DNA of 56,864 bases from Oscillatoriales cyanobacterium USR001 (lineage in GTDB: Bacteria; Cyanobacteriota; Cyanobacteriia; Cyanobacteriales; Microcoleaceae). Shown here piece by piece: positions 8,791-17,821 of the stretch. Under the pieces are notes generated by a model. It was not told the DNA's origin. It was given only the letters and a program-made list of their open reading frames with translations, and made no database searches. Position numbers and translations under genes: made by a program. Position 1 is the stretch's first letter. Each line of letters begins with the position of its first letter. The DNA is taken from contig MBRE01000037.1 in assembly GCA_001698425.1 (NCBI GenBank), positions 197,239 through 254,102 on the forward strand. The letters run 5' to 3'.

Positions 8791-9588
8791 ATGCCTTATC
8801 CACTTTCAGCCACTAAACTACAGGACTATCATCGTTGCCCTAAATCCTATTATTTCAAGTACGAGCGAGGCTTGAAAAACAAAGCATTTTTTGTTCCTCC
8901 GGCTTTGGGAAAAGCTTTACACGCTGCGCTGGCTAAAATTTATTGGGATTGGCATTATCTCGACCCCTTGCCCAAGTCGAGTTGGATTAATGAATGTTGG
9001 GAAAGTGTTAGTTCTGAGTTAAAAAATGAGTTACAAGATTCAGGATTAGAAATTTTAGATAACTATTATCGCCAATTTATTTTACCCTTAATTTCTCTGA
9101 GAAAGCCCTTAGCTGTGGAAGGAAAAATCCAAGCGATTCTCAATTTTTGCAATATAGATTTTAAGATTAGCGGTCGGTACGATCGCTTAGATTGGTTTGA
9201 AGATGGAGTAGAACTGATTGATTACAAGTCAACCAAAACAATGCCAGTATTTGCCGAGGATGAAATTGATTTGCAAATTGGCTTGTACTATCTAGCCTTA
9301 GAACAAAAATATCAGCGCAGTTTAAAGCAAATGAGTTTATTATATTTACAGCTAGGAGAAGCGATCGTATTTGAAGCAACTCCCGAACACAAACAACAAG
9401 TAGAAAAAACAGTTGGCGAACTCGCAGTGCAGTTGCGCTCCGATAGTGAGTGGGAACCCAATCCAGGGGAACAATGTGCAAGATGTACCTACACCCGCTA
9501 CTGCCCTGCTGTCACCGATCCCCCCGATCCCTTGCCAGATCAAGCAAAAGAACAAAATCATTTGCAACTTTCTCTGTTATTGGATTAA
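8791..9588 (+). CDS. PD-(D/E)XK nuclease, RecB/Cas4-like with probable 4Fe-4S cluster
   Basis: A 265-residue nuclease of the PDDEXK_1 family. The active site is GRYDRLD (D131) with ELIDYKST (D144, K146), and a QIGLYY motif follows near 162. Four cysteines are placed as in AddB/Cas4 iron-sulfur nucleases: C16 in YHRCPKSY and C229, C232, C238 in CARCTYTRYCP. It is therefore likely a DNA exonuclease stabilised by an iron-sulfur cluster, acting in recombination or repair. No helicase or Cas gene is adjacent, so it is not part of an AddAB or CRISPR unit here. Family call is strong; role is inferred. Confidence 0.88.
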   Translation: MPYPLSATKLQDYHRCPKSYYFKYERGLKNKAFFVPPALGKALHAALAKIYWDWHYLDPLPKSSWINECWESVSSELKNELQDSGLEILDNYYRQFILPLISLRKPLAVEGKIQAILNFCNIDFKISGRYDRLDWFEDGVELIDYKSTKTMPVFAEDEIDLQIGLYYLALEQKYQRSLKQMSLLYLQLGEAIVFEATPEHKQQVEKTVGELAVQLRSDSEWEPNPGEQCARCTYTRYCPAVTDPPDPLPDQAKEQNHLQLSLLLD

Positions 9589-9792
9589 GATGATAAGGAT
9601 TTAGGGAGTAATTGTTTGGGGTTTGCTGCGAAAAGAACCCTTAAATTAGTTATGGAAATTTGACAACAGGTTCACCGTTAGCTAAATAGCTAATATTTAT
9701 TGGCTTTTTGGCTGATCTGCCAAATAAACCTATTGACTATAATATAACTGGTTGAATTATGATATATAGTACCATCTGTTATTTAACTACCC

Positions 9793-11163
9793 ATGACTAA
9801 AATTTTGGTGATTGAAGACGAAGAACTAATTCGGGAAACCTTAGTGCAACTGCTAAAAGCCCACAATTTTCAAGTTATTGCGGCTCAAAACGGTCAGATG
9901 GGGGTGGCGGCGGCGCTGAGAGAGATACCCGATTTAATTTTGTGTGACGTGCAGATGCCCGAGCTTAATGGTTATGAGGTGCTGCAAACTCTACGGCAAA
10001 ATGACAGAACCTCGATAATTCCATTTATTTTTCTGACGGCTCAATCTGCCAAAGCCGAATTTCGTCGGGGGATGGAATTGGGGGCTGATGATTATTTGAC
10101 TAAGCCGTTTACCAAAGAAGAATTATTAGGTGCGATCGCCTCCATTCTCTCCAAAAGAAAAACCATCACTCAACCTCTTACCGAAGCACTTCACCAAGTA
10201 GAAGCAAGACTCAATGATTTAGTTAATGATTCAGCAAATACCCATACTATCTCTCCTGAAAAATTAAATCTGGAAATAGAACTTCGCCACGCTTTAGCTA
10301 ACAATGAACTGGAAGTTTACTATCAGCCCCAGGTAGGAATTGACCTTGGTAAAATTATTGGTGCAGAAGCTTTAGTCCGCTGGAATCATCCAGAAAAAGG
10401 CAGGATATCACCGGCAGAATTTATCCCTTTAGCAGAAGAAACAGGCTTAATTATTGCCATAGGAGAGTGGGTATTGCTTAAGGCTTGTACTCAAGCTGTT
10501 AAGTGGATTAATTTAGGATTTCCTAATTTACGGATATCAGTGAACTTGTCGGCTCGCCAACTGTCTGATAGCCAATTATTGCAACGAGTTATGGCAATAT
10601 TAAATACTACTGGTTTGAAGCCAGCTAATTTAGAATTAGAGGTGACAGAAAGTGCAGTTATGGAAAATGTTTCCCTCGCTGCTGCTACTTTAAACCATCT
10701 CAAATCTCTGGGAATTAGGATTGCTCTTGACGATTTTGGCACCGGTTATGCTTCCTTTGGCTATCTCAAACAATTTCCTTTTGATTCGTTAAAAATTGAC
10801 CGATGTTTTGTGAGCAATGTCGTCACCGATGCTCATAACAAAGCCATTACAACAGCAGTAATTCAACTCGGTCACGATCTCAATTTAACGGTGATTGCTG
10901 AAGGGGTAGAAACTGACACAGAATTAGCTTTTTTGAGGCAGCATCACTGTAATATCATGCAAGGATATTTGTTTAGTCCCGCTCAACCAGCCGCTGAATT
11001 TGAAAAGTTTTTAGTTACTGGTAAGTGTTTGCCTGTAAAGTCTGTAAAGTCTTTAACTTCTGTCTCAAGTCGAATTATTCCTTGTCCGCCACTGCTAGAG
11101 GGAGAAAAATCTTTACCGTTTAGGTTGAAATCTGGATTTGACTATAAAAATTCATCTTTTTAA
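9793..11163 (+). CDS. Response regulator with REC and EAL domains (c-di-GMP phosphodiesterase)
   Basis: A 456-residue two-domain protein. The receiver (1-120) has acidic residues E9-D-E, phospho-acceptor D52 and K104. The EAL domain (about 158-405) keeps the catalytic set: EALVRW (E192), N251 in SVNLSARQL, E283/E286 in LEVTESA, DDFGTG (D313, D314), K334 in LKIDRCF and AEGVET (E370, E373), so it should hydrolyse c-di-GMP. There is no GGDEF domain. The last ~50 residues are low-complexity. A LuxR-type regulator starts 13 bases downstream, making a likely operon; no histidine kinase is nearby. A TATA-rich stretch at about 9760-9772 may be its promoter. Confidence 0.93.
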   Translation: MTKILVIEDEELIRETLVQLLKAHNFQVIAAQNGQMGVAAALREIPDLILCDVQMPELNGYEVLQTLRQNDRTSIIPFIFLTAQSAKAEFRRGMELGADDYLTKPFTKEELLGAIASILSKRKTITQPLTEALHQVEARLNDLVNDSANTHTISPEKLNLEIELRHALANNELEVYYQPQVGIDLGKIIGAEALVRWNHPEKGRISPAEFIPLAEETGLIIAIGEWVLLKACTQAVKWINLGFPNLRISVNLSARQLSDSQLLQRVMAILNTTGLKPANLELEVTESAVMENVSLAAATLNHLKSLGIRIALDDFGTGYASFGYLKQFPFDSLKIDRCFVSNVVTDAHNKAITTAVIQLGHDLNLTVIAEGVETDTELAFLRQHHCNIMQGYLFSPAQPAAEFEKFLVTGKCLPVKSVKSLTSVSSRIIPCPPLLEGEKSLPFRLKSGFDYKNSSF

Positions 11164-11175
11164 GAGAATGCAAAT

Positions 11176-11856
11176 ATGGAAAGGATCTTAGTCGTTGACG
11201 ATGAGATGGATTGTCGAACAGTTTTAGCTCTTTACCTGGAAAGCCGGGGCTATCAGGTAGAATGTGCGGCTTCAGGTTTGGAAGCCCTTTCTATTTTTGA
11301 AGACAACCCTCACGATTTGGTGATTTCAGATGTAATGATGCCACAGATGGATGGTTTTGAATTTTGTCGTCGCCTGCGCTCAATTCGTTTGGGTCAGTTA
11401 GTGCCATTCATATTTTTGTCGGGTCAAGGAGAGTTAGAATCCAAAGTTGAAGGTCATTCTATTGGTGCTGATGACTATTTGGTAAAACCTTTTCAACCCC
11501 AGGAAATTCTGGCGAAAATCAAGGGACAATTAGAACGCAGTCATCGGATGCACGCTGAAATTCTCCGTTTGTTACAAAATTCTGGGTTCGATCGGGTAAA
11601 GATTCCAGCTGAAACCACTACACAAGACCGTAAATTTTTGCCTTTAACGCCAGCAGAGGAAAGGGTTTTTTGGGAAGCGATTCAAGGATTTACAAATAAA
11701 CAAATTAGCGATCGCCTGTTTATTAGTCCCCGCACTGTGCAAGCTCATCTAAGGAGCATTTTCAGTAAATTAGAGTTAGAAAATCGTACTCAACTGGTCC
11801 GTTTTGCCTTGGAAGGTGGATATAAACCAACTGAGTCTGCCCAGGGAGGGAAATAA
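11176..11856 (+). CDS. Two-component response regulator, REC plus LuxR-type HTH
   Basis: A 226-residue transcription factor. The receiver domain has D9/E10, phospho-acceptor D52 in ISDVMMPQMDG and K104 in VKPF. The C-terminal HTH begins LTPAEERVFWEAIQGFTNKQIS and continues RTVQAHLRSIFSKLELENRTQ, the NarL/FixJ DNA-binding fold. It lies 13 bases after the REC-EAL gene, so one upstream signal may control both transcription and c-di-GMP breakdown. Targets are unknown. A run of 10-base direct repeats lies immediately downstream. Confidence 0.92.
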   Translation: MERILVVDDEMDCRTVLALYLESRGYQVECAASGLEALSIFEDNPHDLVISDVMMPQMDGFEFCRRLRSIRLGQLVPFIFLSGQGELESKVEGHSIGADDYLVKPFQPQEILAKIKGQLERSHRMHAEILRLLQNSGFDRVKIPAETTTQDRKFLPLTPAEERVFWEAIQGFTNKQISDRLFISPRTVQAHLRSIFSKLELENRTQLVRFALEGGYKPTESAQGGK

Positions 11857-11860
11857 TTAA

Positions 11861-11910
11861 TTTAGAATTATTTAGAATTATTTAGAATTATTTAGAATTA
11901 TTTAGAATTG
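11861..11910. repeat. Five tandem copies of a 10-bp repeat
   Basis: TTTAGAATTA is repeated exactly every 10 bases, four perfect copies and a fifth ending in G. The period equals about one DNA turn. It begins 4 bases after the LuxR regulator stop. The rest of the gap to 12065 is AT-rich, with no gene seen. Confidence 0.9.
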
Positions 11911-12065
11911 CTTGTAATAATTAAATTATTATTAATTTTACTTTTTACTATTTAATTATTCAACTTAAGCTATTTGGCTTAGTGTTTTTAGGTTAAATGC
12001 CCAATGTATTTTATAAAAAATAGAAACATAATAAAAATAGATAAAGAATTCAGGAGATAAGTAAA

Positions 12066-12326
12066 ATGATTACTAATCAAGCTAACTTTCTTCCACTGCA
12101 AGAAGTTATTTCTAAAATTTTAACATCCCGCGAAGTTACTGGCATTGAGATCAATCTATTAAGCTTATTGCTGCGATCGGAAAGCTTGGAAGCTGAAGAC
12201 AAAAACTCGATTTATAGAGTATTTTATGCTTTTCGTAGAGGCTGGCTGACTTTAATTGATATCTCAGATGAACAAGTAAATTCTATCAAGCATTGGCTTG
12301 AGTATACTGTGTTCGCAAAGGTCTAG
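12066..12326 (+). CDS. Conserved-looking small protein, unknown function
   Basis: An 86-residue, mainly helical, soluble protein; no recognised domain. Coding is supported by a strong AGGAGA Shine-Dalgarno at 12052-12057 correctly spaced before the ATG, and by the clean end: its TAG stop (12324-12326) directly abuts the complementary stop of the convergent permease gene. There is no signal peptide or membrane segment. Its position after the response-regulator pair could mean a regulatory link, but nothing in the sequence shows it. Confidence 0.7.
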   Translation: MITNQANFLPLQEVISKILTSREVTGIEINLLSLLLRSESLEAEDKNSIYRVFYAFRRGWLTLIDISDEQVNSIKHWLEYTVFAKV

Positions 12327-13214
12327 TTACTGATTTTTTGTGCTAATTAATGATGATAAAACAAGTAACAGGGAAGCTAGTAGCATCAAGGTTGAGATGG
12401 CATTGATGGCTGGTGTTACGGTAAATTTAATCATCCCATAAACAAACAATGGTAGAGTTGTTGAACCTACGCCACTGGTAAAAAAACTGATTACAAAGTC
12501 ATCGAGCGAGATAGTAAATGCTAACAAAGCAGCGCTGAAAATTCCAGGCCAAATTAAGGGGAAAATAATGCGCCAAAATGTTCGCCATTCATTTGCACCT
12601 AAGTCTAGGGCTGCTTCTTCTAATGCGGGATCTAATTCTGCTAAACGAGCTCTGACGGTAATGGTAACAAAGGAAATACTGAAGGCAATGTGACCGATAA
12701 TTACTGTAGGTAATCCTAAAGTAAGATGGATGCTTGTGAGATTTTCTACGATCCGAAATATGAGGGTAAAAAAAACTAATAGGGAAATGCCCATCGTAAT
12801 TTCAGGAATGATAATCGGTAAAAAAAGTAAGGCTTCTAATATTTTGCGGCCGGGAAAACGAAAGCGCTCTAATGCCATTGCGATCGCTGTCCCAAAAATT
12901 GTGGCTAGGATGGTAGAGATAGTGGCAATTAGTAAGCTATTATTTAGTGCATTCCATAGTCCGGCATCGCTAATGTTAGCATTTCCTTGGGCTGTTCCTA
13001 ATATGAATGTACCTGCATTTGGAAATAGGCTGCGATACCAGTCTAGGGTGAAACCGCGCCAAATGGCGTTAGATCGGGAGGCGTTAAAGGAGTAAATAAT
13101 TAAGATGAGAATTGGTAGGTAGAGAAAGGCGAATCCTAATGCTGTTTGCAACCATAGCCAGTGTTTGCTAATTGCCCGAATTAATAAATCTAATTTTTTT
13201 GTATCTGTTTTCAT
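12327..13214 (-). CDS. potC: ABC transporter permease, PotC-type (spermidine/putrescine family)
   Basis: A 295-residue inner-membrane permease. Six transmembrane segments are visible, and the EAA loop reads LEEAALDLGANEWRTFWRIIFPLI, which contacts the ATPase. The N-terminus resembles PotC (LILIIYSFNASRSNAIWRGFTLDWY). The frame continues to 13358, but the ATG at 13214 (MKTDTKKLD) starts the protein just before its first membrane segment and avoids most of the overlap with the upstream permease. It follows potB by 47 bases, with heptamer repeats (ATTGGTA) in the gap. The ATPase and binding protein are not in the window. Polyamine specificity is a family inference. Confidence 0.85.
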   Translation of the reverse strand: MKTDTKKLDLLIRAISKHWLWLQTALGFAFLYLPILILIIYSFNASRSNAIWRGFTLDWYRSLFPNAGTFILGTAQGNANISDAGLWNALNNSLLIATISTILATIFGTAIAMALERFRFPGRKILEALLFLPIIIPEITMGISLLVFFTLIFRIVENLTSIHLTLGLPTVIIGHIAFSISFVTITVRARLAELDPALEEAALDLGANEWRTFWRIIFPLIWPGIFSAALLAFTISLDDFVISFFTSGVGSTTLPLFVYGMIKFTVTPAINAISTLMLLASLLLVLSSLISTKNQ

Positions 13215-13237
13215 TGGTAATTGGTAATTGGTAATTG
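13212..13237. repeat. ATTGGTA heptamer repeat between potB and potC
   Basis: Three and a half copies of the 7-base ATTGGTA unit, another STRR, at the upstream edge of the potC start codon. Confidence 0.7.
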
Positions 13238-13261
13238 CCGTATAAAAATAATACTTATTCT

Positions 13262-14125
13262 TCAATCTTTGTTGGCTTCTGAAATGTGAAAATAAATTAA
13301 CAGAGGAATTAATACTAATACCATTAATAACATAGAAAGGGCGGAACCAAAAGGCCAATTACGGGCTTTCAGAAATTGATTCTCAATCAAGTTTCCGACC
13401 ATCATGGTTTTAGCTCCGCCTAAAATATCGGGAGTGATGAAAGCACCGACGGTGGGGACGAATACCAGTATTGAACCGGCAATTATGCCGCGCATTGTTA
13501 AGGGTAGTATGATTCGCCATAATGTCCGAAGATCGTTAGCTCCTAAGTCTTGGGCGGCTTCTACTAATGTAAAGTTGAAGCGTTCTATGGTAGAATATAA
13601 TGGTAAAACCATGAATGGTAAATAACCGTAAATTAAACCAATGATGACGGCAAAAGGGGTAAAAAGTAGGGTGAGTGGTTCGTCGATTATTTGGAGACTT
13701 TGTAGGGCTACATTAATGACTCCTTTGTTTTGTAGTAGGATAATCCAGGCGTAAGTTCTGACGAGAAAGTTAGTCCAAAAGGGAATAATGATTAGTAAGA
13801 GTAAGGCATTTTTCCATCTAGTCGATCGCGTGGCGATAAAAAATGCTAGGGGATAGCCAATTAGTAAGCAAGCGGCGGTGGTTAAAAAGGCTAACCAGAG
13901 CGATCGCCAAAGCACTCCTAAATAAATTCCACCGTCAGTTGTGCTGAATAAACGCTGATAGTTACTTAGGGTAAAAATCCAGGTGACTCCACCATAAGTA
14001 CCGCGTTCTAAAAAACTATACAAGAGAACAATTAGCAACGGGACGACAAAGAAAATTATCAGCCATGCGGTAGCTGGAAATAACAGGAGTGAAAGATTGG
14101 CTTGTGGGGTTCTTTGGCGGGTCAT
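13262..14125 (-). CDS. potB: ABC transporter permease, PotB-type (spermidine/putrescine family)
   Basis: A 287-residue permease with six membrane segments and the EAA loop LVEAAQDLGANDLRTLWRIILPLT. It pairs with the PotC-type gene downstream; together they would form the membrane channel of a polyamine-type importer. The frame is open to 14233, but that would run into the divergent pentapeptide gene, and homologues start near MTRQRTPQANLSLLLFP, so the ATG at 14125 was chosen. No potA or potD gene is near. Confidence 0.85.
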   Translation of the reverse strand: MTRQRTPQANLSLLLFPATAWLIIFFVVPLLIVLLYSFLERGTYGGVTWIFTLSNYQRLFSTTDGGIYLGVLWRSLWLAFLTTAACLLIGYPLAFFIATRSTRWKNALLLLIIIPFWTNFLVRTYAWIILLQNKGVINVALQSLQIIDEPLTLLFTPFAVIIGLIYGYLPFMVLPLYSTIERFNFTLVEAAQDLGANDLRTLWRIILPLTMRGIIAGSILVFVPTVGAFITPDILGGAKTMMVGNLIENQFLKARNWPFGSALSMLLMVLVLIPLLIYFHISEANKD

Positions 14126-14238
14126 TTTTTGATATATTGATTTGAGAAATACTACTTGTTTCTGGATTGGAATCTTTTTGTACGGTTTGACCGTCCAAGA
14201 GCTTGGAGTATATATTAATAAACTTTGAGTCAAGTAAG

Positions 14239-14997
14239 ATGAAGATGAAATCTATTTTCGGGCTGGTAACGCTGGCGATCGCGCTCAGTCTGACACTACC
14301 AGTTCAGGCTGCAAATCGCAAGGATGTTGATAAATTAATAGAGACAGGTCGTTGTTCTCGGTGCGACCTCAGAGATGCTAACCTACGGGGTGCTAACCTG
14401 CAAAATGCTGACCTGAAAAATGCCGATCTCAGAGGTGCTAACCTGCGAGGTGCTGCGCTCAGAAATGCCAACTTAAGTAATGCTAATCTTCAGGAAGCGG
14501 ATTTAAGAGATGCTAACTTAACTCGCTCTAATTTGAGGAGTGCTGACTTGAGAAATGCTAACTTAAGAAATTCTGATTTAGAGAGTGCAGATGTTAGGGG
14601 AGCAAACTTTGATGGGAGCGATTTAAGAGGAGCTAACCTAAAAAATACCGATTTAGATCGCAATAATTCGGATCGTAATAACGATCGGGGGCGCGACGAT
14701 CGTGGCAAGATCGCAGTGGAGTTTGTTTCTCGCACAAATGATGACATTAGAATTAAAATTGAAGGAGACGGTAAGACTCAAGAAGTCAGATTAGGTGGTA
14801 ATAATAATAAGCGCAGAATTTATCTATCCCCTAAAGTTTACAGGTTGAGATTTTTCCGAGGTCGCTCTGATAATTCTTGGAAGTCTGGCAAATTGGATTT
14901 AGGACGCGATCGCAGCGATCGAATCAGAATTTACTTAAACCTTAAAGATCGCTCCGTACAGCTAGACAATAACGAAAAAGCCTGGAATTCCGATTAA
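14239..14997 (+). CDS. Secreted pentapeptide-repeat protein
   Basis: A 252-residue protein with a signal peptide (MKMKSIFGLVTLAIALSLTLPVQA), then an N-terminal CSRCDLRDANLRGANL block opening about 23 A(D/N)LxX pentapeptide repeats that should fold as a right-handed beta-helix. An Asp/Asn/Arg-rich linker (NSDRNNDRGRDDRG) precedes a C-terminal beta-rich domain of about 90 residues without a recognised name. Likely periplasmic. The CxxC at the helix start is common in cyanobacterial members and may cap the helix. Start chosen at 14239 because the upstream part of the frame would spoil the signal peptide. Divergent from potB. Function unknown. Confidence 0.85.
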   Translation: MKMKSIFGLVTLAIALSLTLPVQAANRKDVDKLIETGRCSRCDLRDANLRGANLQNADLKNADLRGANLRGAALRNANLSNANLQEADLRDANLTRSNLRSADLRNANLRNSDLESADVRGANFDGSDLRGANLKNTDLDRNNSDRNNDRGRDDRGKIAVEFVSRTNDDIRIKIEGDGKTQEVRLGGNNNKRRIYLSPKVYRLRFFRGRSDNSWKSGKLDLGRDRSDRIRIYLNLKDRSVQLDNNEKAWNSD

Positions 14998-15014
14998 TTA
15001 ACCTGCGGCTAGGC

Positions 15015-15101
15015 GCGAAGCATTCCGGCAGGTAGGGGCGAAGCATTCCGGTAGATATATTATGGTTAAAAGCAGGGATTAATTACCGGAATGCTTCGCC
15101 C
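15015..15101. repeat. GCGAAGCATTCCGG repeats, direct and inverted
   Basis: The 14-base GCGAAGCATTCCGG occurs at 15015-15028 and 15038-15051, and as an 18-base inverted copy (arms 15036-15053 and 15084-15101). A decayed further copy follows at about 15128-15141. This dispersed hairpin repeat fills most of the 300-base gap after the pentapeptide gene and may end its transcript. No gene is seen in the gap. Confidence 0.75.
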
Positions 15102-15297
15102 GTACTTGGTTAAAACAAAAAATTTACTGCCGGAATCTTCCCCCCCTACGGATACATTTGCACCCATCGTGATGCTCCCTATCCTTAATTGCCAGGACAG
15201 TCGCATTACAATATTACAATACTTTTGCGTAAGTCCTAACGATCGTGTATTATATTCTTGCATCAGCATTTTTTAGTTCAGCTAGTGCAGAAAAATT

Positions 15298-15939
15298 GTG
15301 CAAACACCTCAATTTCCTGAATCCAACCATCCGATTGTCAAATCGCTATTTCATAACAGCGATCAAGAGTTGCTGACCCTGTTTCAAAATCACCCAGATC
15401 AGGGAAAATTCTTTACAGCAATTTTTTGTCGATATGCTCAAATTGTTTACACCCTAATTCGGCATTCTGTACGCTCTCCAGTACAGGCTAATTACCTATT
15501 TGCTCGAACTTGGCGACACATTTATTATGAATTGCGCGGCCTCGATTTGCGGTCTGATGGCCGAGAGGAAGGGGAGGAAAGTATTACTCTCCAAAATTGG
15601 TTAATTAATGTCACAGCCATTTGCATTAATCAAACTGATTTACCCTCAGTAGAGTCAATTCATTACTCTTTAGAAGCAGCTTCGCCACCATTTTGGTGTT
15701 ATGTCGGACAAGCATTAGATCAGTTGGCTCCGTTACTGCGATTAACTGTGTTAATGGCGCAAACTTTCCGGTGGAGTGAGACGCGAATTGCGGCTTATTT
15801 ACAAGCAGAAGGAGAAGCAATTTCACCGGCGCAGGTAAAAGTTTTGCTACAAAAAGGTTATCAAAGTTTAGAGGATAATTTACCGGAGGATATTCGCTCT
15901 ATTTACTTTAATGAGAATTTAATTTCTCAAGAAGCATGA
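15298..15939 (+). CDS. Sigma-70-like protein (ECF-type layout, cyanobacterial)
   Basis: A 213-residue protein with a GTG start. The part around residues 20-85 (QELLTLFQNHPDQGKFF, FCRYAQIVYTLIRH, NYLFARTWRHIYYELR) resembles sigma region 2, and the later helices (LDQLAPLLRLTVLMAQTFRWSETRIAAYL) resemble region 4 of ECF sigma factors. It is annotated this way from remembered cyanobacterial relatives; the match to classical sigma factors is weak. The DUF2330 secreted protein starts 21 bases downstream, so the pair is probably an operon and the second gene could be its target or partner. No anti-sigma factor is visible. Confidence 0.65.
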   Translation: MQTPQFPESNHPIVKSLFHNSDQELLTLFQNHPDQGKFFTAIFCRYAQIVYTLIRHSVRSPVQANYLFARTWRHIYYELRGLDLRSDGREEGEESITLQNWLINVTAICINQTDLPSVESIHYSLEAASPPFWCYVGQALDQLAPLLRLTVLMAQTFRWSETRIAAYLQAEGEAISPAQVKVLLQKGYQSLEDNLPEDIRSIYFNENLISQEA

Positions 15940-15960
15940 TTGTTAGGGAGAAATTTAATA

Positions 15961-17157
15961 ATGACCAGAGGTTTAAGGAATTTATCTTTGAGTTTAGCAG
16001 TGTTTCTAGCATTACTGTCTTTGAATGCTAGAACTGTGTTGGCTTTCTGTGGTTTCTTTGTGGCTAAGGTGGATGCGAAATTATTTAATAATCGTTCGGA
16101 AGTGGCGATCGCATATCAAAATAATAACACTACTTATAATCTAGCTTTTGATTATAAAGGCGATCCGAAAGAATTTGCGCTGGTTTTGCCGGTGCCAATA
16201 GTCCTGAAAAAGCAAGATGTTAAAGTTATCGATCCTAAGCTATTTCAACGCTTAGATGATTTTACCGCACCTCGGCTAGTTCGCTATCAAGATAATTTTA
16301 ATCAAAATTTACCTCGTACACCAAGTAGAAGTGAAGCTGAAACTAAAAGAGATCGGGCTCCTGTGACAGTTGTTGAACGTTTCAGTGTGGGGGAGTATGA
16401 TGTGGTGATTTTGAGTGCCAATGAGTCGAATGCTTTGGCAAGTTGGCTAAGACAAAATGATTATCGACTGCCCGATAATGCGGCTCGTTATCTCAAACCT
16501 TATATCGACCAAAAACTTTTCTTTTTTGTGGTGCGGATTAATGTGAAAGAACAGCAAAGATTGGGTTTTCAAAATTTGCGTCCTATACAGTTTACTGTTA
16601 AAAACTCGCAGCGAGTTATGTTGCCGTTTCAGTTAGGAAAAATTAATTCAGAAGGTACTCAAGATATTATTGTGTACTTTCTAAGTGATAAAGGGAGAGC
16701 AGAATCTAGTAATTACACTAATGTGATGATTCCTAGTAATTTTGCTATTCCTCAAGAAATTGAATCGAAGTTTGGGGAGTTTTATAAGGGTTTACTGGCG
16801 ACTACGATTAAAGCAGTTGGTCGGGAAACTGTGGTGACAGAATATGCTTGGGATACGGGATCTTGCGATCCTTGTAGTGCTTCACCTTTAACTTTTCAGG
16901 AGTTAAAAGAATTAGGAATGAATAATGAACGAGCTTTCATTACTCGATTGCATCTTCAGTATACCAAGGATACTTATAACCGAGATTTGGAATTTCGCGT
17001 GACTTCGGATACTAGGACTTATCAAGGTCGATATATATTGACCCCTAGCGCGGCTTTATCAGTAAATTCAGGAGGGAATAAGGCTCAGGTACAAGCGCCT
17101 TATGGTAAACAACTTTCTACTTTTCAACTAGAACCGTTGTTTAAAAAGTATCAGTGA
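15961..17157 (+). CDS. DUF2330 domain protein, exported
   Basis: A 398-residue protein with an N-terminal signal peptide or anchor (GLRNLSLSLAVFLALLSLNARTVLA) followed by FCGFFVAKVDAKLFNN, the characteristic opening of DUF2330 proteins. The mature part is beta-rich and ends with a possible two-cysteine site (WDTGSCDPCSASP). Start at the ATG 15961, preceded by TAGGGAGAAA. Probably periplasmic or outer-envelope; function of the family is not known. It follows the sigma-like gene directly. Confidence 0.85.
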   Translation: MTRGLRNLSLSLAVFLALLSLNARTVLAFCGFFVAKVDAKLFNNRSEVAIAYQNNNTTYNLAFDYKGDPKEFALVLPVPIVLKKQDVKVIDPKLFQRLDDFTAPRLVRYQDNFNQNLPRTPSRSEAETKRDRAPVTVVERFSVGEYDVVILSANESNALASWLRQNDYRLPDNAARYLKPYIDQKLFFFVVRINVKEQQRLGFQNLRPIQFTVKNSQRVMLPFQLGKINSEGTQDIIVYFLSDKGRAESSNYTNVMIPSNFAIPQEIESKFGEFYKGLLATTIKAVGRETVVTEYAWDTGSCDPCSASPLTFQELKELGMNNERAFITRLHLQYTKDTYNRDLEFRVTSDTRTYQGRYILTPSAALSVNSGGNKAQVQAPYGKQLSTFQLEPLFKKYQ

Positions 17158-17239
17158 TAGGGGTTATTTGCTAATTGTTAATTGCTAATTATTGATGATT
17201 AGTGGTAGTTGGCAATTAGCAGTTAATTTAGCAGTTAAT

Positions 17240-17632
17240 TTAATCATCTGCCATTTCATATTCTAGGGGGATAGAAAAGAATTTGCAGGCTATATATTCT
17301 GGGGTAAATTTCCTGGCATTGTTTGTGGCGTTGGGTTGTTGGTAGTTTTTAGATGGATTTAGGCAAATTGCTAATATTCTCACTCCTACCATGAGTGTTG
17401 CAACTTGGTTTACAAGGCTGTCGATGTCTTCGATTAGTTGTTCGGCGATTTCAAGGGAGGGGGCGACAATAAAAAAGGTTTTGACTCCATCGGGACTGGG
17501 GGCAAAACCTAAAGTACATTCGTTTAATAGGGTTTGTAATGAAAGATTTAAAGAGTCATGGAAGCGATGGATTAAGGTGCGGTATAAGGATTCGGTTAGG
17601 GCGCGATCGCCAAAAATTGGTTGATACAACAT
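17240..17632 (-). CDS. Hypothetical protein, 130 aa
   Basis: A soluble 130-residue protein with no recognised domain. Its middle (VKTFFIVAPSLEIAEQLIEDIDSLVNQ) suggests an alternating beta/alpha fold. It lies convergent with the DUF2330 gene across a short stretch of TTAATTGC-type repeats. The 189 bases upstream hold only HIP1 sites. Coding rests on frame length and composition only. Confidence 0.6.
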   Translation of the reverse strand: MLYQPIFGDRALTESLYRTLIHRFHDSLNLSLQTLLNECTLGFAPSPDGVKTFFIVAPSLEIAEQLIEDIDSLVNQVATLMVGVRILAICLNPSKNYQQPNATNNARKFTPEYIACKFFSIPLEYEMADD

Positions 17633-17821
17633 TGCAGCATTCCTCAGTTATGGCTATTTGTATATCAGAGATATATTAACACTTTCTAATATAGGTTTTG
17701 TATTAAATTTTTTTTGTGATGGCTGTCTTTGCGGGTTGTGATATTTCTGCGATCCCCTAGCGATGGCGATCGATTATTTAGTGTGATCTGGATTAGTCAT
17801 TTTAGCGATCTGTATTTTTGA

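Noticed and set aside
8791..9588. Cas4 gene
   Set aside because: The motifs fit the wider Fe-S RecB-like nuclease family, and no CRISPR array or other cas gene is present.
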